A stretch of DNA of 64,000 nucleotides, taken from positions 1-64,000 of the IMG/VR virus record IMGVR_UViG_3300001846_000239. One strand, 5' to 3'. The translations under genes and the position numbers were made by a program. Under the pieces are notes generated by a model, which worked only from the letters and a program-made list of their open reading frames with translations, was not told the origin of the DNA and did no database searches. This document shows, one piece after another, positions 17,361-25,343 of the stretch (position 1 is the stretch's first letter; each line of letters opens with the position of its first letter). The stretch is from a virus.

Positions 17361-18418
17361 AAATAGCTATATTAAATGACACACACGCAGGGGTAAGAAA
17401 CTCATCGGATATATTTCTAAATTACCAAGAAAGGTTTTATACAGAAATATTTTTCCCTTATTTGAAAGAGCATAATATCAAAAATATTTTGCATCTAGGT
17501 GATTATTATGAACACAGAAAATTCGTCAATTTTAAAGCTCTTAATGCTAATAGGAAACATTTTCTTGAACCTATGCGGGATGCTGGTATTACTATGGATA
17601 TCATTCCTGGTAATCATGATGTGTATTTCAAAAATACTAATGAGCTGTGTAGCCTCAAAGAATTGCTCGGATACTTTACTTCAAATGTTAATATTATCAT
17701 GAAACCGACAGTCCTAGATTATGATGGTCTAGGAGTTGCTGTTATTCCATGGATTAATAATACTAACTATAAAGAGTATGTCGACTTTGCTTTGAAGTGT
17801 AAAGCTCCATTCTTAGGTGCTCATTTGGAATTAGCTGGTTTTGAAATGATGGCTGGTATTACTAATCCACATGGCATGAACGCTGAGATTTTCTCGCGAT
17901 TTGAAAAAGTATTATCTGGACATTTTCATACTAGATCAAGTCAAGGTAATGTCGATTATTTAGGATCACAATTTGAATTTACATGGGCCGATGTTGATGA
18001 TCCAAAATATTTCCACATTCTAGATACTGAAACACGTGAAGTAACTCCAGTACGTAATCCTATTACTATGTTTAAAAAGATTGTATATGATGATTCTAAG
18101 AATGATTATAGTAATTTCGACTTTACGGATTGTGAAAAGAAATTTATTAAGCTAATTGTTTTGAATAAAAATGATTTGTATATGTTTGATAAATTCGTTG
18201 ATAAGTTACAAAGTATTGAAACCTACGAATTAAAAATCGCTGAGAGCTTTGAGGAATATCTAGGTGAAAGCGTAGAAGATGAAAAAGTATCTTTGGAAGA
18301 TACGACTGAATTATTAGATTCTTATGTAGATGCTGTTGAAACAGAATTAGATAAAGATCATTTAAAAATTGAATTGAGAAAGCTTTATACCGAAGCTCAA
18401 AACCTAGAGGTTATATGA
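17357..18418 (+). CDS. 47: Recombination endonuclease subunit gp47 (Mre11/SbcD-like)
   Basis: 353 residues of a calcineurin-like phosphoesterase: NDTHAG near the start, GDYYEHR, GNHD, and GHFHTRS motifs, in the order expected for Mre11/SbcD nucleases. With gp46 it resects DNA ends for recombination-dependent replication. It overlaps the upstream small gene and gene 46 by 4 nt each. Confidence 0.94.
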   Translation: MKIAILNDTHAGVRNSSDIFLNYQERFYTEIFFPYLKEHNIKNILHLGDYYEHRKFVNFKALNANRKHFLEPMRDAGITMDIIPGNHDVYFKNTNELCSLKELLGYFTSNVNIIMKPTVLDYDGLGVAVIPWINNTNYKEYVDFALKCKAPFLGAHLELAGFEMMAGITNPHGMNAEIFSRFEKVLSGHFHTRSSQGNVDYLGSQFEFTWADVDDPKYFHILDTETREVTPVRNPITMFKKIVYDDSKNDYSNFDFTDCEKKFIKLIVLNKNDLYMFDKFVDKLQSIETYELKIAESFEEYLGESVEDEKVSLEDTTELLDSYVDAVETELDKDHLKIELRKLYTEAQNLEVI

Positions 18419-20130
18419 TACATTTTAAAAGCGTCAGTTGGAAGAATTTTCTTTCGACTGGCAACGATACTATTAAAGTACAATTAGATAGAACTCCATC
18501 AACTCTTATTGTTGGTTCTAATGGTGCAGGTAAGTCTACAATGCTAGATGCTTTATCGTTTGGTCTATTTGGTAAACCGCATCGCGATATTAAGAAAGAT
18601 CAAATGATCAATAGTATTAATAAGAAAGGCGCTGTAGTTGAAGTAGAGTTCAATATTGGTAACTCGGAATTTAGGATTCTTCGTGGCATCAAACCAAATA
18701 AGTTCGAAATATATCAAAATGGAAATATGATCAATCAATCTAGTAATGCTAGAGATTATCAAAAGTTCCTAGAACAAAATATTCTAAAACTTAATCACAA
18801 ATCGTTTCACCAAGTAGTCGTATTGGGAAGTAGTTCATTTATTCCATTTATGCAATTACCTGCATGGTCTCGTAGAGATGTTATTGAAGATCTATTGGAT
18901 ATTAATATTTTCTCAAAGATGAACATGTTACTGAAAGAACGTAACGCAAAGATCAGAGACGAGTTATCAGAAATCAACCATTCTTTGGATTTGTATAAAG
19001 CCAAGATGGATACTCAAACAAAATATATTAAAGATCTACAAGCTATCAATAAGGATATGATCGAATCTAAACAAGCTTCTATTGAGACGTATGAAGGCGA
19101 TGTTAAATCTTTGGTTAGTGAATCATCAGAGCTAGGCAAAAATTTAGAATCGTTAACTGAGCTTGAGAACGCAAAGCATGAAGAGTTAACACAAAAAGTT
19201 TCTGATATCAAATCTGAAGACCGAGTCTTTAAGTCTAAAATCAAAGACCTTGTGAGTCAGGCTAAATTCTTCGAGGAAAATGAAGTTTGTCCTACATGTG
19301 ATCAAGATATTGATAGTAGTATTAAAGATAGTAAGTTGACTAGTATTAAAGAGTCTGCTGCTAATATCCAAAAAGGTATGTCTGAACTGGCCGAAGATAA
19401 TGCTGCATGCGCTACTCAATTAGCTGAATGTCAAACTAATATGAAGGAGTTATTGAATAAGCAAAGAAAGATCAATTCTAATAATGATAAGATTAATTTG
19501 ATTCAAAAAGAAATCGAAAAGATTCAGAAAGAAATTGCTACACTATTACAATCGTCAGGTGATATTAAATCTGCTAAGGATGAACTAAACACATTGCGCG
19601 ATGGTAAAGAGACAATGACTGAGAAAAAGCTTCAATATGTAGAAGAGCGCACATACAATGAAGTTATAGGCGAGATGTTGAAAGATACGGGCATTAAAAC
19701 GAAGGTAATTAAGCAATACCTTCCTGTGATGAATAGACTGATCAATCAGTATCTACAAGTCTTAGATTTCTTTGTTGCATTCCATTTGGATGAGAACTTT
19801 ACTGAAACTATTAGATCTCGACATCGCGATGCATTTAACTATGCTTCGTTCTCTGAAGGTGAAAAGCAAAGAATTGACTTAAGTCTACTTTTCACGTGGA
19901 GACAAATCGCTAAGATGAAAAACTCAGCTTCGACAAATCTACTAGTTCTAGACGAAACCTTTGATTCTTCACTAGATCACGACGGAATTGATAATCTGAC
20001 TAAGATTCTAAATACTCTAGAAGATGGAACAAACGTCTTCATTATATCACACAAAGGTGATATCCTAGAGAATAAGTTTAGATCTAAGATCGAATTCATT
20101 AAAGAGAGGAATTTCTCTAAAATTAAATAA
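18415..20130 (+). CDS. 46: Recombination endonuclease subunit gp46 (Rad50/SbcC-like)
   Basis: 571 residues. Walker A GSNGAGKST (near residue 37), long coiled coils broken by a zinc hook CPTC (in EVCPTCDQDI, near residue 297), ABC signature FSEGEKQRIDL and Walker B LLVLDETFDSSLD near the C terminus. It is the ATPase partner of gp47. Coiled coils are short compared with Rad50, as in T4 (560 aa). Confidence 0.95.
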   Translation: MIHFKSVSWKNFLSTGNDTIKVQLDRTPSTLIVGSNGAGKSTMLDALSFGLFGKPHRDIKKDQMINSINKKGAVVEVEFNIGNSEFRILRGIKPNKFEIYQNGNMINQSSNARDYQKFLEQNILKLNHKSFHQVVVLGSSSFIPFMQLPAWSRRDVIEDLLDINIFSKMNMLLKERNAKIRDELSEINHSLDLYKAKMDTQTKYIKDLQAINKDMIESKQASIETYEGDVKSLVSESSELGKNLESLTELENAKHEELTQKVSDIKSEDRVFKSKIKDLVSQAKFFEENEVCPTCDQDIDSSIKDSKLTSIKESAANIQKGMSELAEDNAACATQLAECQTNMKELLNKQRKINSNNDKINLIQKEIEKIQKEIATLLQSSGDIKSAKDELNTLRDGKETMTEKKLQYVEERTYNEVIGEMLKDTGIKTKVIKQYLPVMNRLINQYLQVLDFFVAFHLDENFTETIRSRHRDAFNYASFSEGEKQRIDLSLLFTWRQIAKMKNSASTNLLVLDETFDSSLDHDGIDNLTKILNTLEDGTNVFIISHKGDILENKFRSKIEFIKERNFSKIK

Positions 20131-20151
20131 TTCGAGTCCTTATTCCGGAAA

Positions 20152-20167
20152 GTTATAAGCTTATAAC
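20152..20167 (+). repeat. 16-bp perfect palindrome after gene 46
   Basis: GTTATAAGCTTATAAC equals its own reverse complement. It lies between gene 46 and the promoter at 20208, at the left edge of the long upstream box shared with the promoter at 45938. It is too AT-rich and lacks a following T-run for a convincing terminator. Confidence 0.5.
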
Positions 20168-20236
20168 AAATACGTCTAAAAAATATATACTTTTTTTCAA
20201 AAAAGTGTGTACAAGTACGCTGAAACATCGTATAAT
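20163..20236 (+). promoter_or_regulatory. Early promoter with extended upstream box, VWA gene
   Basis: TGTACA (20208-20213), 17-nt spacer, TATAAT (20231-20236). Upstream, 20163-20213 matches 45893-45943 at 44 of 51 positions by hand count, with identical spacing to the -10. A near-palindrome ACTTTTTTTCAAAAAAGT (20189-20206) ends 1 nt before the -35; the same arrangement recurs at 22416-22433. Confidence 0.8.
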
Positions 20237-20264
20237 ATACCTATATTAAAGATAAGGAGTTAAT

Positions 20265-22400
20265 ATGTACGATAATTCAAGTTTACCTAAACTGTTGGCG
20301 AAAGAGAACATCTCTATTCGTCACGGTAATTATCAGACCCCATGGTTTGATATCAAAAACCGTGTTCTCGGTCTTCCGCTCTGGAAGGATATGGGTAAAG
20401 ACGTTTATGATCTATTTGTTGGTCATGAAGTTGGTCACGCGTTAGAAACTCCTTATGAAGGATGGCACGACAGCCCTGAAAAACTTCAAGGCTGTCCTCG
20501 CTCTTATATCAACGTAATCGAAGATGCAAGGATCGAAAGAAAAGTTAAAGCTAGATATCCTGGTCTAGTCGGTCCTTTCGCACGTGCATACGCAAAACTC
20601 TTTGATGATAACTTTTTCGGTACTAACAATCTTGATCATACAGAACTTAAGTTAATCGATAAAATCAATCTTCAAGCGAAGGTTGGTGATCACTTAAATC
20701 TTGAGTTTAATGACGAAGAACAAGTCTTTATGGATCGAGCTATGAAAACTGAAGATTTCCAAGAAGTCTTACAGTTAGTAAAAGACATTGTCGCGTATGA
20801 CAAGACTCAACAAGATGACGAGGAAGAGCCTAATACTCCTGAGAATAACGACGAAAATGATTCTACTGATGAGTCACAAGATAGCATGCAAGATTCTATG
20901 TCAGGTGGTGATGAAGAATCTGAAGAAGAAAACAATGATCAATCGGATCAAGCTGGTGACGAAGATCAAGGTAGCGAAGAAAACGAAGATCAAAAACGTG
21001 AAGTTTCAAATGGTAAAGAAGCTCCGGAAGGTCCTACTTCAATTACTGATGAAGCTTTCAGATCAAACGAACATAAGTTCTTAGATACAAATGAAGATGG
21101 TACACAGACGTTAACTGTAAGTGACATCAATAAAGAGATTAGAAAAAAGATTGTGATCAGCTACGATCAACTAGCAGAAGAAAGACTTAAGCAAAACGAA
21201 TTTATTAACAGTTATCAACAAAGCATTATTGACAAAGCTTTAGAAAACTACGGTCCTTTCATGAAGTCTGTCAAGAGAAGTGTTGGTATTGCTGTGAAAG
21301 AATTTGAAATGAGAAAAGCAGCTACGCAATGGGCCAAAGCGACAACCGCAAAAACTGGTGTGATTGATGTAAACAAGTTGTTCTCGTACAAAACTAACGA
21401 AGATATTTTCAAGCAAACTACACGACTTTATGATTCAAAAAATCATGGTATGATGTTGCTCATTGACTATTCAGGTTCTATGTGTGATTCTCTACCTAAA
21501 GTGCTTGAGCAAGTAATTCACTTAGTGTTGTTCTGTAAGCAAGTAAATATTCCTTTCGAAGTTTACGCGTTTACTACAACAAACAGAGCTTTAGATACAT
21601 ACGATCTACGTCATCAAGGTCTTCTATTTGATGGTGATATGGATTTAGATAACGTAGCTATGCCGCTATTAACTTCTTCGAAGCTCAAGAAAAAAGACTT
21701 CGAAGAGTCTATTAAGAATCTTTACGTTAGATCACAAGTTGATGGATGGACTTCTAGAGATATTATATCTCCTCATGAAGATTACGGTTCAACTCCGTTG
21801 AATCAAGCTTTAGTTATGTCACATCACTTGATCAAAGACTTCAAAATGAAGAATGCGATTGAGAAAATGAATCTAGTCGTATTTTCTGATGGTGAAGCGA
21901 ATAGTCTACGTGCATTTTCTGACAATAAACTACGTAAGAAAAAGATCGAAACTCAGGCTTCTTGGAGAGATGTTAATATTGTTGTTGATGGTAAGTTAGT
22001 CAAGTCAGAAGGTGGAAGAAGCCAAGTAACTCAAGCTTTACTTGAGAATCTAAGAAACAGATACGGAATCAACTGTATCGGATTCTTCATGGCTGATAAC
22101 AATCGTGCGTTTAACTTTAAAGTTGATCAGATTGTGAATACGACTTGGGCTGAAGATGCTAGGAAAGCCGCTCAACAAGAATATAGAAAAAACAAGTGTG
22201 TTGTAAAAGTAAATGCTTTAGGTTACAACGAATTTTACTTGATCAAAGGTGGCAATAACCTTTCTACTGAAGATGATGATTTCGAAGTTTCTTCAGAGCA
22301 GTCTAGAGGTCAAATGGCAAATGCTTTCAAAAAGTACTCTAAGAGTAAGAAAGCAAATAAAGTGCTTATGACCCAATTCGGTAGATGTGTCGCTCAATAA
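20265..22400 (+). CDS. VWA-domain protein with N-terminal HEXXH metalloprotease-like motif (CobT-like)
   Basis: 711 residues. The N-terminal region has HEVGH at residues 54-58 (HEXXH zinc site) followed by a NVIEDARIERKV helix typical of VWA-metallopeptidase proteins. Residues ~180-245 are a very acidic linker. A von Willebrand A domain follows with a MIDAS DYSGS near residue 401. Together with the AAA+ ATPase at 22499 it forms a MoxR/VWA (CobS/CobT-like) pair, a chaperone or protein-remodelling arrangement. A real cobalt chelatase role is unlikely without CobN. Each partner has its own early promoter. Confidence 0.8.
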   Translation: MYDNSSLPKLLAKENISIRHGNYQTPWFDIKNRVLGLPLWKDMGKDVYDLFVGHEVGHALETPYEGWHDSPEKLQGCPRSYINVIEDARIERKVKARYPGLVGPFARAYAKLFDDNFFGTNNLDHTELKLIDKINLQAKVGDHLNLEFNDEEQVFMDRAMKTEDFQEVLQLVKDIVAYDKTQQDDEEEPNTPENNDENDSTDESQDSMQDSMSGGDEESEEENNDQSDQAGDEDQGSEENEDQKREVSNGKEAPEGPTSITDEAFRSNEHKFLDTNEDGTQTLTVSDINKEIRKKIVISYDQLAEERLKQNEFINSYQQSIIDKALENYGPFMKSVKRSVGIAVKEFEMRKAATQWAKATTAKTGVIDVNKLFSYKTNEDIFKQTTRLYDSKNHGMMLLIDYSGSMCDSLPKVLEQVIHLVLFCKQVNIPFEVYAFTTTNRALDTYDLRHQGLLFDGDMDLDNVAMPLLTSSKLKKKDFEESIKNLYVRSQVDGWTSRDIISPHEDYGSTPLNQALVMSHHLIKDFKMKNAIEKMNLVVFSDGEANSLRAFSDNKLRKKKIETQASWRDVNIVVDGKLVKSEGGRSQVTQALLENLRNRYGINCIGFFMADNNRAFNFKVDQIVNTTWAEDARKAAQQEYRKNKCVVKVNALGYNEFYLIKGGNNLSTEDDDFEVSSEQSRGQMANAFKKYSKSKKANKVLMTQFGRCVAQ

Positions 22401-22415
22401 GTGTAAAAAAATTAA

Positions 22416-22463
22416 ACTTTTTTGCAAAAAAGTGTGTACAAGACCTAAAAAACTTGGTATAAT
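22416..22463 (+). promoter_or_regulatory. Early promoter with 18-bp palindrome, MoxR/CobS-like gene
   Basis: Perfect palindrome ACTTTTTTGCAAAAAAGT (22416-22433), 1 nt, TGTACA (22435-22440), 17-nt spacer, TATAAT (22458-22463). The palindrome-to--35 spacing is the same as at the VWA gene promoter, suggesting a common operator or UP-like element for the two partners. Confidence 0.8.
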
Positions 22464-22498
22464 ATACACATATTGAAAAATTGATAAGGAATTACATT

Positions 22499-23629
22499 AT
22501 GAAAAACATTAAAATATCAACCCAAAACATTCTTAAGGAACTGAAAAAGAACTATCCAGATCAGACTCAATTCCGTAAGAATGTTATCGAATCCACAGCA
22601 AAAGCTATGGGTTATACTGGTAAAGACTTTTATCCAATGCTTACAGCAGAAAATAGAGTCAAGATTGGTACTTATGATTTAAGTGCTTTACTTCAAACAG
22701 TAGAAATTGACACGAGTGTTGTGGATATTTCTCCAAAGGCGAAAATGCAATCAATTGTTAACGACGAGAAGACTTTTGCAAAGGCTGATCCTACGTTTGT
22801 ACCTTGGGGTGCATTCCACGATCTAGTAAAGATTATAAAGTCAGAGATGTTCTATCCTGTTTACGTTTCAGGTTTGTCTGGTAACGGTAAGACCTTTATG
22901 GTAGAACAAGCTTGTTCGAAACTGAATAAGGAGTTTATACGTGTTCAAATCAATCCTGAAACAGACGAAGACGATTTGCTTGGTGGCTTTAGGCTCATCA
23001 ACGGAGAAACTGTCTTCTCTAAAGGACCAGTTCTTAAAGCAATGGAAAACGGTGCAATATTATTGCTCGACGAAATTGATAGAGCTACAAATAAAATTAT
23101 GTGTCTTCAAGGTATATTGGAAGGTAAGCCTGTTCTGGTTAAGAAAACGGGCGAAACGATTACTCCGGCGCCTGGATTCAATGTTATAGCAACAGCTAAC
23201 ACAAAAGGTAAAGGTTCTGAAGACGGTAGGTTTACTGCTGCTTCTATTATCGATGAAGCTTTCCTTGAAAGGTTTACTGTTGCGATTGATCAGAAGTTTC
23301 CATCGCCTTCAATCGAAACAAAAATTCTTAACAACCACATGTCTAAGTTTGGTACTGAAGACGAAGATTTCGTCGAAAAGCTAATCACTTGGGCCGATAT
23401 TATTAGGAAGACTTTCTATGATGATGGTGTCGACGAAGTTATTTCAACTCGTAGGTTATGTCACATAGCTCAAACTTACTCTATCTTTAAGAATAGAGCA
23501 AAAGCGATCGATCTATGTATCGCAAGGTTTGATGAAGATACCAAGTCAGCTTTCTTAGATCTCTACAGCAAAGTTGATGCCGGAGTAGAAACTCTCGAAG
23601 AAACAGAGGATAACGATGGCGAAATCTAA
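22499..23629 (+). CDS. cobS: MoxR/CobS-type AAA+ ATPase
   Basis: 376 residues from the ATG at 22499, chosen over the in-frame ATG at 22481 because ATAAGGAATT sits at SD distance and 22481 would leave no SD. Walker A GLSGNGKT at 125-132, Walker B ILLLDEIDRA, sensor region NVIATANTKGKG. Similar proteins are called CobS in marine T4-like phages. The VWA gene upstream is its probable partner. The stop overlaps the next gene by 14 nt. Confidence 0.88.
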   Translation: MKNIKISTQNILKELKKNYPDQTQFRKNVIESTAKAMGYTGKDFYPMLTAENRVKIGTYDLSALLQTVEIDTSVVDISPKAKMQSIVNDEKTFAKADPTFVPWGAFHDLVKIIKSEMFYPVYVSGLSGNGKTFMVEQACSKLNKEFIRVQINPETDEDDLLGGFRLINGETVFSKGPVLKAMENGAILLLDEIDRATNKIMCLQGILEGKPVLVKKTGETITPAPGFNVIATANTKGKGSEDGRFTAASIIDEAFLERFTVAIDQKFPSPSIETKILNNHMSKFGTEDEDFVEKLITWADIIRKTFYDDGVDEVISTRRLCHIAQTYSIFKNRAKAIDLCIARFDEDTKSAFLDLYSKVDAGVETLEETEDNDGEI

Positions 23630-23909
23630 AAAGCCCGATTATAAATTTAACGAAGGAGCTCTTATTGAAGAGCTCCAAAAGTATATTGATTCTACATACG
23701 GTGCACATTACGGTCAAGGTGGTTTACAATCATCAGAAGTAATTATTGATCGTGGACATGGCCTAGGATTTTTTCTAGGAAATGTTGATAAGTATAATGC
23801 GCGGTACGGTAAAAAAGGAACTCCAGAAGATCATAGGAAAGATCTGATGAAGGTCTTACACTATGGATTGCTTGCGCTCTATGAGCACGATCGATTAAAC
23901 TCAAATTAA
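23616..23909 (+). CDS. Small DUF3310-like protein
   Basis: 97 residues. The C-terminal half, GFFLGNVDKYNARYGKK followed by an acidic/basic helix (HRKDLMKVLHYGLLALYEHD), resembles the phage DUF3310 pattern (x-L-G-N-x-x-K-Y...K-D-L-x-K-x-x-x-Y-L). No biochemical role is established for that family. It overlaps the ATPase 3' end, so it is translationally coupled, and it precedes the gene 45 promoter. Confidence 0.6.
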   Translation: MAKSKKPDYKFNEGALIEELQKYIDSTYGAHYGQGGLQSSEVIIDRGHGLGFFLGNVDKYNARYGKKGTPEDHRKDLMKVLHYGLLALYEHDRLNSN

Positions 23910-23912
23910 GTA

Positions 23913-23941
23913 TGTACAATCATTGTAAAATGTGTTATAAT
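23913..23941 (+). promoter_or_regulatory. Early promoter upstream of gene 45
   Basis: TGTACA (23913-23918), 17-nt spacer, TATAAT (23936-23941), giving a leader of about 23 nt with an AAAGGT SD before the clamp ATG. Confidence 0.85.
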
Positions 23942-23970
23942 ACTGGTATCAAAATTAAAAAAGGTAAATT

Positions 23971-24636
23971 ATGAAAATATCAAGTGAAACTATTAGTATC
24001 CTCAAAAACTTTGCGGGTATCAATTCGAATCTAGTCTTTAAACCTGGAAAGGAACTCAAGACTATTTCCGAAGCAAAAACAATTATGGCAAAAGCCTCTA
24101 TCCTAGAAGATTTTCCAGGTGAGTTCGGTGTATACGATCTCAACGAGTTTTTGTCATTGTATAATCTTATGAATGATCCGGATCTTACATTTACAGATCA
24201 CTATTTGATCATGTCCGACGGATCTCAAAAGATTAAGTATTTCTATTCTGAGGTAGACATTCTTACACAACCAAGTAAGGATATCAATATGCCAGAGTGT
24301 GAAGTTGTATTGGATCTGACTATGGAAAACCTACAGAAGATTCAAAAAGCGGCCGCTGTTCTTGGTCACTCGGAATTGAGTTTTAGTAGTAAAGGTGGTG
24401 ACGTTGTAGCATCTGTCTTTAATGAAAAAGATGCGACTGCGAATACTTTTGATATCGATCTAGGTACTACATCTACTGAAACATTCAACTACGTCTTTAG
24501 CATCGCTAACCTTAAGATGCTTCAAGGTGATTATAAAGTATCGATTTCATCTAAGCTAATTTCTAATTGGCGCAACGCGGATAATCCTTTAGATTATTAT
24601 ATCGCTTTAGAGAAATCATCAAGTTTCGGTGTATAA
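23971..24636 (+). CDS. 45: Sliding clamp gp45
   Basis: 221 residues, T4 gp45-like by size, by the conserved N terminus (ISSETISILKNFAGINSNLVFKPG) and by position directly before clamp-loader genes. The trimeric clamp tethers gp43 and also activates late transcription with gp55/gp33. The stop codon overlaps a TATAAATA element (24632-24639). The clamp is preceded by an early promoter. Confidence 0.93.
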   Translation: MKISSETISILKNFAGINSNLVFKPGKELKTISEAKTIMAKASILEDFPGEFGVYDLNEFLSLYNLMNDPDLTFTDHYLIMSDGSQKIKYFYSEVDILTQPSKDINMPECEVVLDLTMENLQKIQKAAAVLGHSELSFSSKGGDVVASVFNEKDATANTFDIDLGTTSTETFNYVFSIANLKMLQGDYKVSISSKLISNWRNADNPLDYYIALEKSSSFGV

Positions 24637-24639
24637 ATA
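24632..24639 (+). promoter_or_regulatory. T4-type late promoter overlapping the gene 45 stop
   Basis: Exact TATAAATA whose central TAA is the gp45 stop codon. Predicted start near 24645, so the late transcript of the 24744 gene would carry both downstream hairpins (24658-24674 and 24683-24708). Confidence 0.6.
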
Positions 24640-24657
24640 AATGTGCACAGAAAAATT

Positions 24658-24674
24658 CTCATATACATTATGAG
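24658..24674 (+). promoter_or_regulatory. Small hairpin in the 5' leader of the 24744 gene
   Basis: CTCATA (24658-24663) pairs with TATGAG (24669-24674) around a 5-nt loop. It lies 8 nt upstream of the conserved hairpin element at 24683-24708. Confidence 0.4.
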
Positions 24675-24682
24675 GATAATGC

Positions 24683-24708
24683 GAGAAATGCCGACGGTCG
24701 GGTTTCTC
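24683..24708 (+). ncRNA. Two-copy structured leader element, copy 1
   Basis: Outer stem GAGAAA (24683-24688) with TTTCTC (24703-24708); inner stem CCGA (24691-24694) with TCGG (24698-24701) around CGG. Copy 2 at 29474-29499 has the same architecture and core (TG-CCGA-YGG-TCGG-G) but a completely different, still fully paired outer stem. It is not followed by a T-run. A candidate cis-acting RNA upstream of the 24744 gene. Confidence 0.6.
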
Positions 24709-24743
24709 AAAATTAGTCTATAAACTTTGCAAAGGAGAAGAAA

Positions 24744-25019
24744 ATGACTGAAGAAGTAAACGCAGCTGTAGATGCTGCACCAGAGGAGCAAGTTGCTCCA
24801 CAACTTTCACTACAAGATATCGCTACAGTAGTACAAGTAATTGATATTTGTTCTAAGCGTGGCGCTTTCGAAGGTAGTGAACTAGAAGCAGTTGGCGCTG
24901 TAAGAACTCGTATTGTAGCATTCCTACAAGCGGCAGCCCCTGCTCAAGGTGAAGAAGTTTCAGAAGGTGAAGTACCTGCTGGCGACGATCTTCCTACCGA
25001 AGAAGCTGAAGTAGCTTAA
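24744..25019 (+). CDS. Conserved small acidic Ala-rich protein after gene 45
   Basis: 91 residues. Acidic, Ala/Glu-rich ends flank a helical core (LSLQDIATVVQVIDICSKRGAFEGSELEAVGAVRTRIVAFLQAAA). Proteins with this core (L-x-D...I...RGAF...E-L-x-x-V-G-x-V) recur in marine T4-like phages without a proven function; a virion role is possible but not shown here. It has a late promoter, a structured leader and a strong SD (AAAGGAGAAG) and is closed by a terminator, so it is a separate, well-expressed late unit. Confidence 0.75.
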   Translation: MTEEVNAAVDAAPEEQVAPQLSLQDIATVVQVIDICSKRGAFEGSELEAVGAVRTRIVAFLQAAAPAQGEEVSEGEVPAGDDLPTEEAEVA

Positions 25020-25034
25020 TCGAAGTAGCTTAAT
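25008..25034 (+). repeat. 13-bp tandem duplication at the 3' end of the 24744 gene
   Basis: GAAGTAGCTTAAT occurs at 25008-25020, including the real stop, and again at 25022-25034. It looks like a small tandem duplication that copied the last codons and stop codon just beyond the gene. Confidence 0.7.
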
Positions 25035-25059
25035 GCGAGGGTAGCTCCCTCGCGTTTTA
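25034..25059 (+). terminator. Intrinsic terminator after the 24744 gene
   Basis: GCGAGGG (25035-25041) pairs with CCCTCGC (25047-25053) around TAGCT, followed by GTTTTATT. It separates the small late gene from the clamp-loader operon. Confidence 0.85.
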
Positions 25060-25085
25060 TTAATTTTTATTATGAAGGATATATT

Positions 25086-25343
25086 ATGGATCGCAATGAA
25101 TGTTCACGCTTAATTGAAGCGCTTCGAAAAGGTACAGTTACTGTTACCTTTCAAAAAATTGACTCTGACGAAATACGAGTCATGCCTTGTTCTCTCAACC
25201 CTGCTGTTTTAGAAGCAAATGGTGTTAAAGCCACAATTGATTCTATTAGTCCAGATTCAGACCATTTAGCGGTTTGGTCTTTGGATAAAGATGCATGGAG
25301 ATCTTTCCGCGTATCAACGGTTCTTGGTTGGGAGGTACTATAA
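25086..25343 (+). CDS. DUF2693-like SH3-fold small protein
   Basis: 85 residues. RKGTVTVTFQKIDSDEIRVM, CSLNP, and WSLDKDAWRSFRVSTV follow the pattern of the phage DUF2693/SH3-barrel family (K-G-x-V-x-V-x-F-T-K...R-x-M-x-C-T-L-N-P...V-W-D...W-R-S-F-R). Function is unknown. It sits directly before gene 44, and its stop overlaps the gp44 ATG (TAATG). Confidence 0.65.
   Translation: MDRNECSRLIEALRKGTVTVTFQKIDSDEIRVMPCSLNPAVLEANGVKATIDSISPDSDHLAVWSLDKDAWRSFRVSTVLGWEVL

Noticed and set aside
22499-23629. True cobalamin biosynthesis (CobS cobaltochelatase)
   Set aside because: No CobN and no other corrin genes are present; the neighbour is a protease-like VWA protein, so a MoxR-type role fits better.
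24683-24708. Interpretation of the hairpin as an intrinsic terminator
   Set aside because: It is followed by A-rich, not T-rich, sequence, and the downstream gene depends on read-through or on the upstream late promoter.
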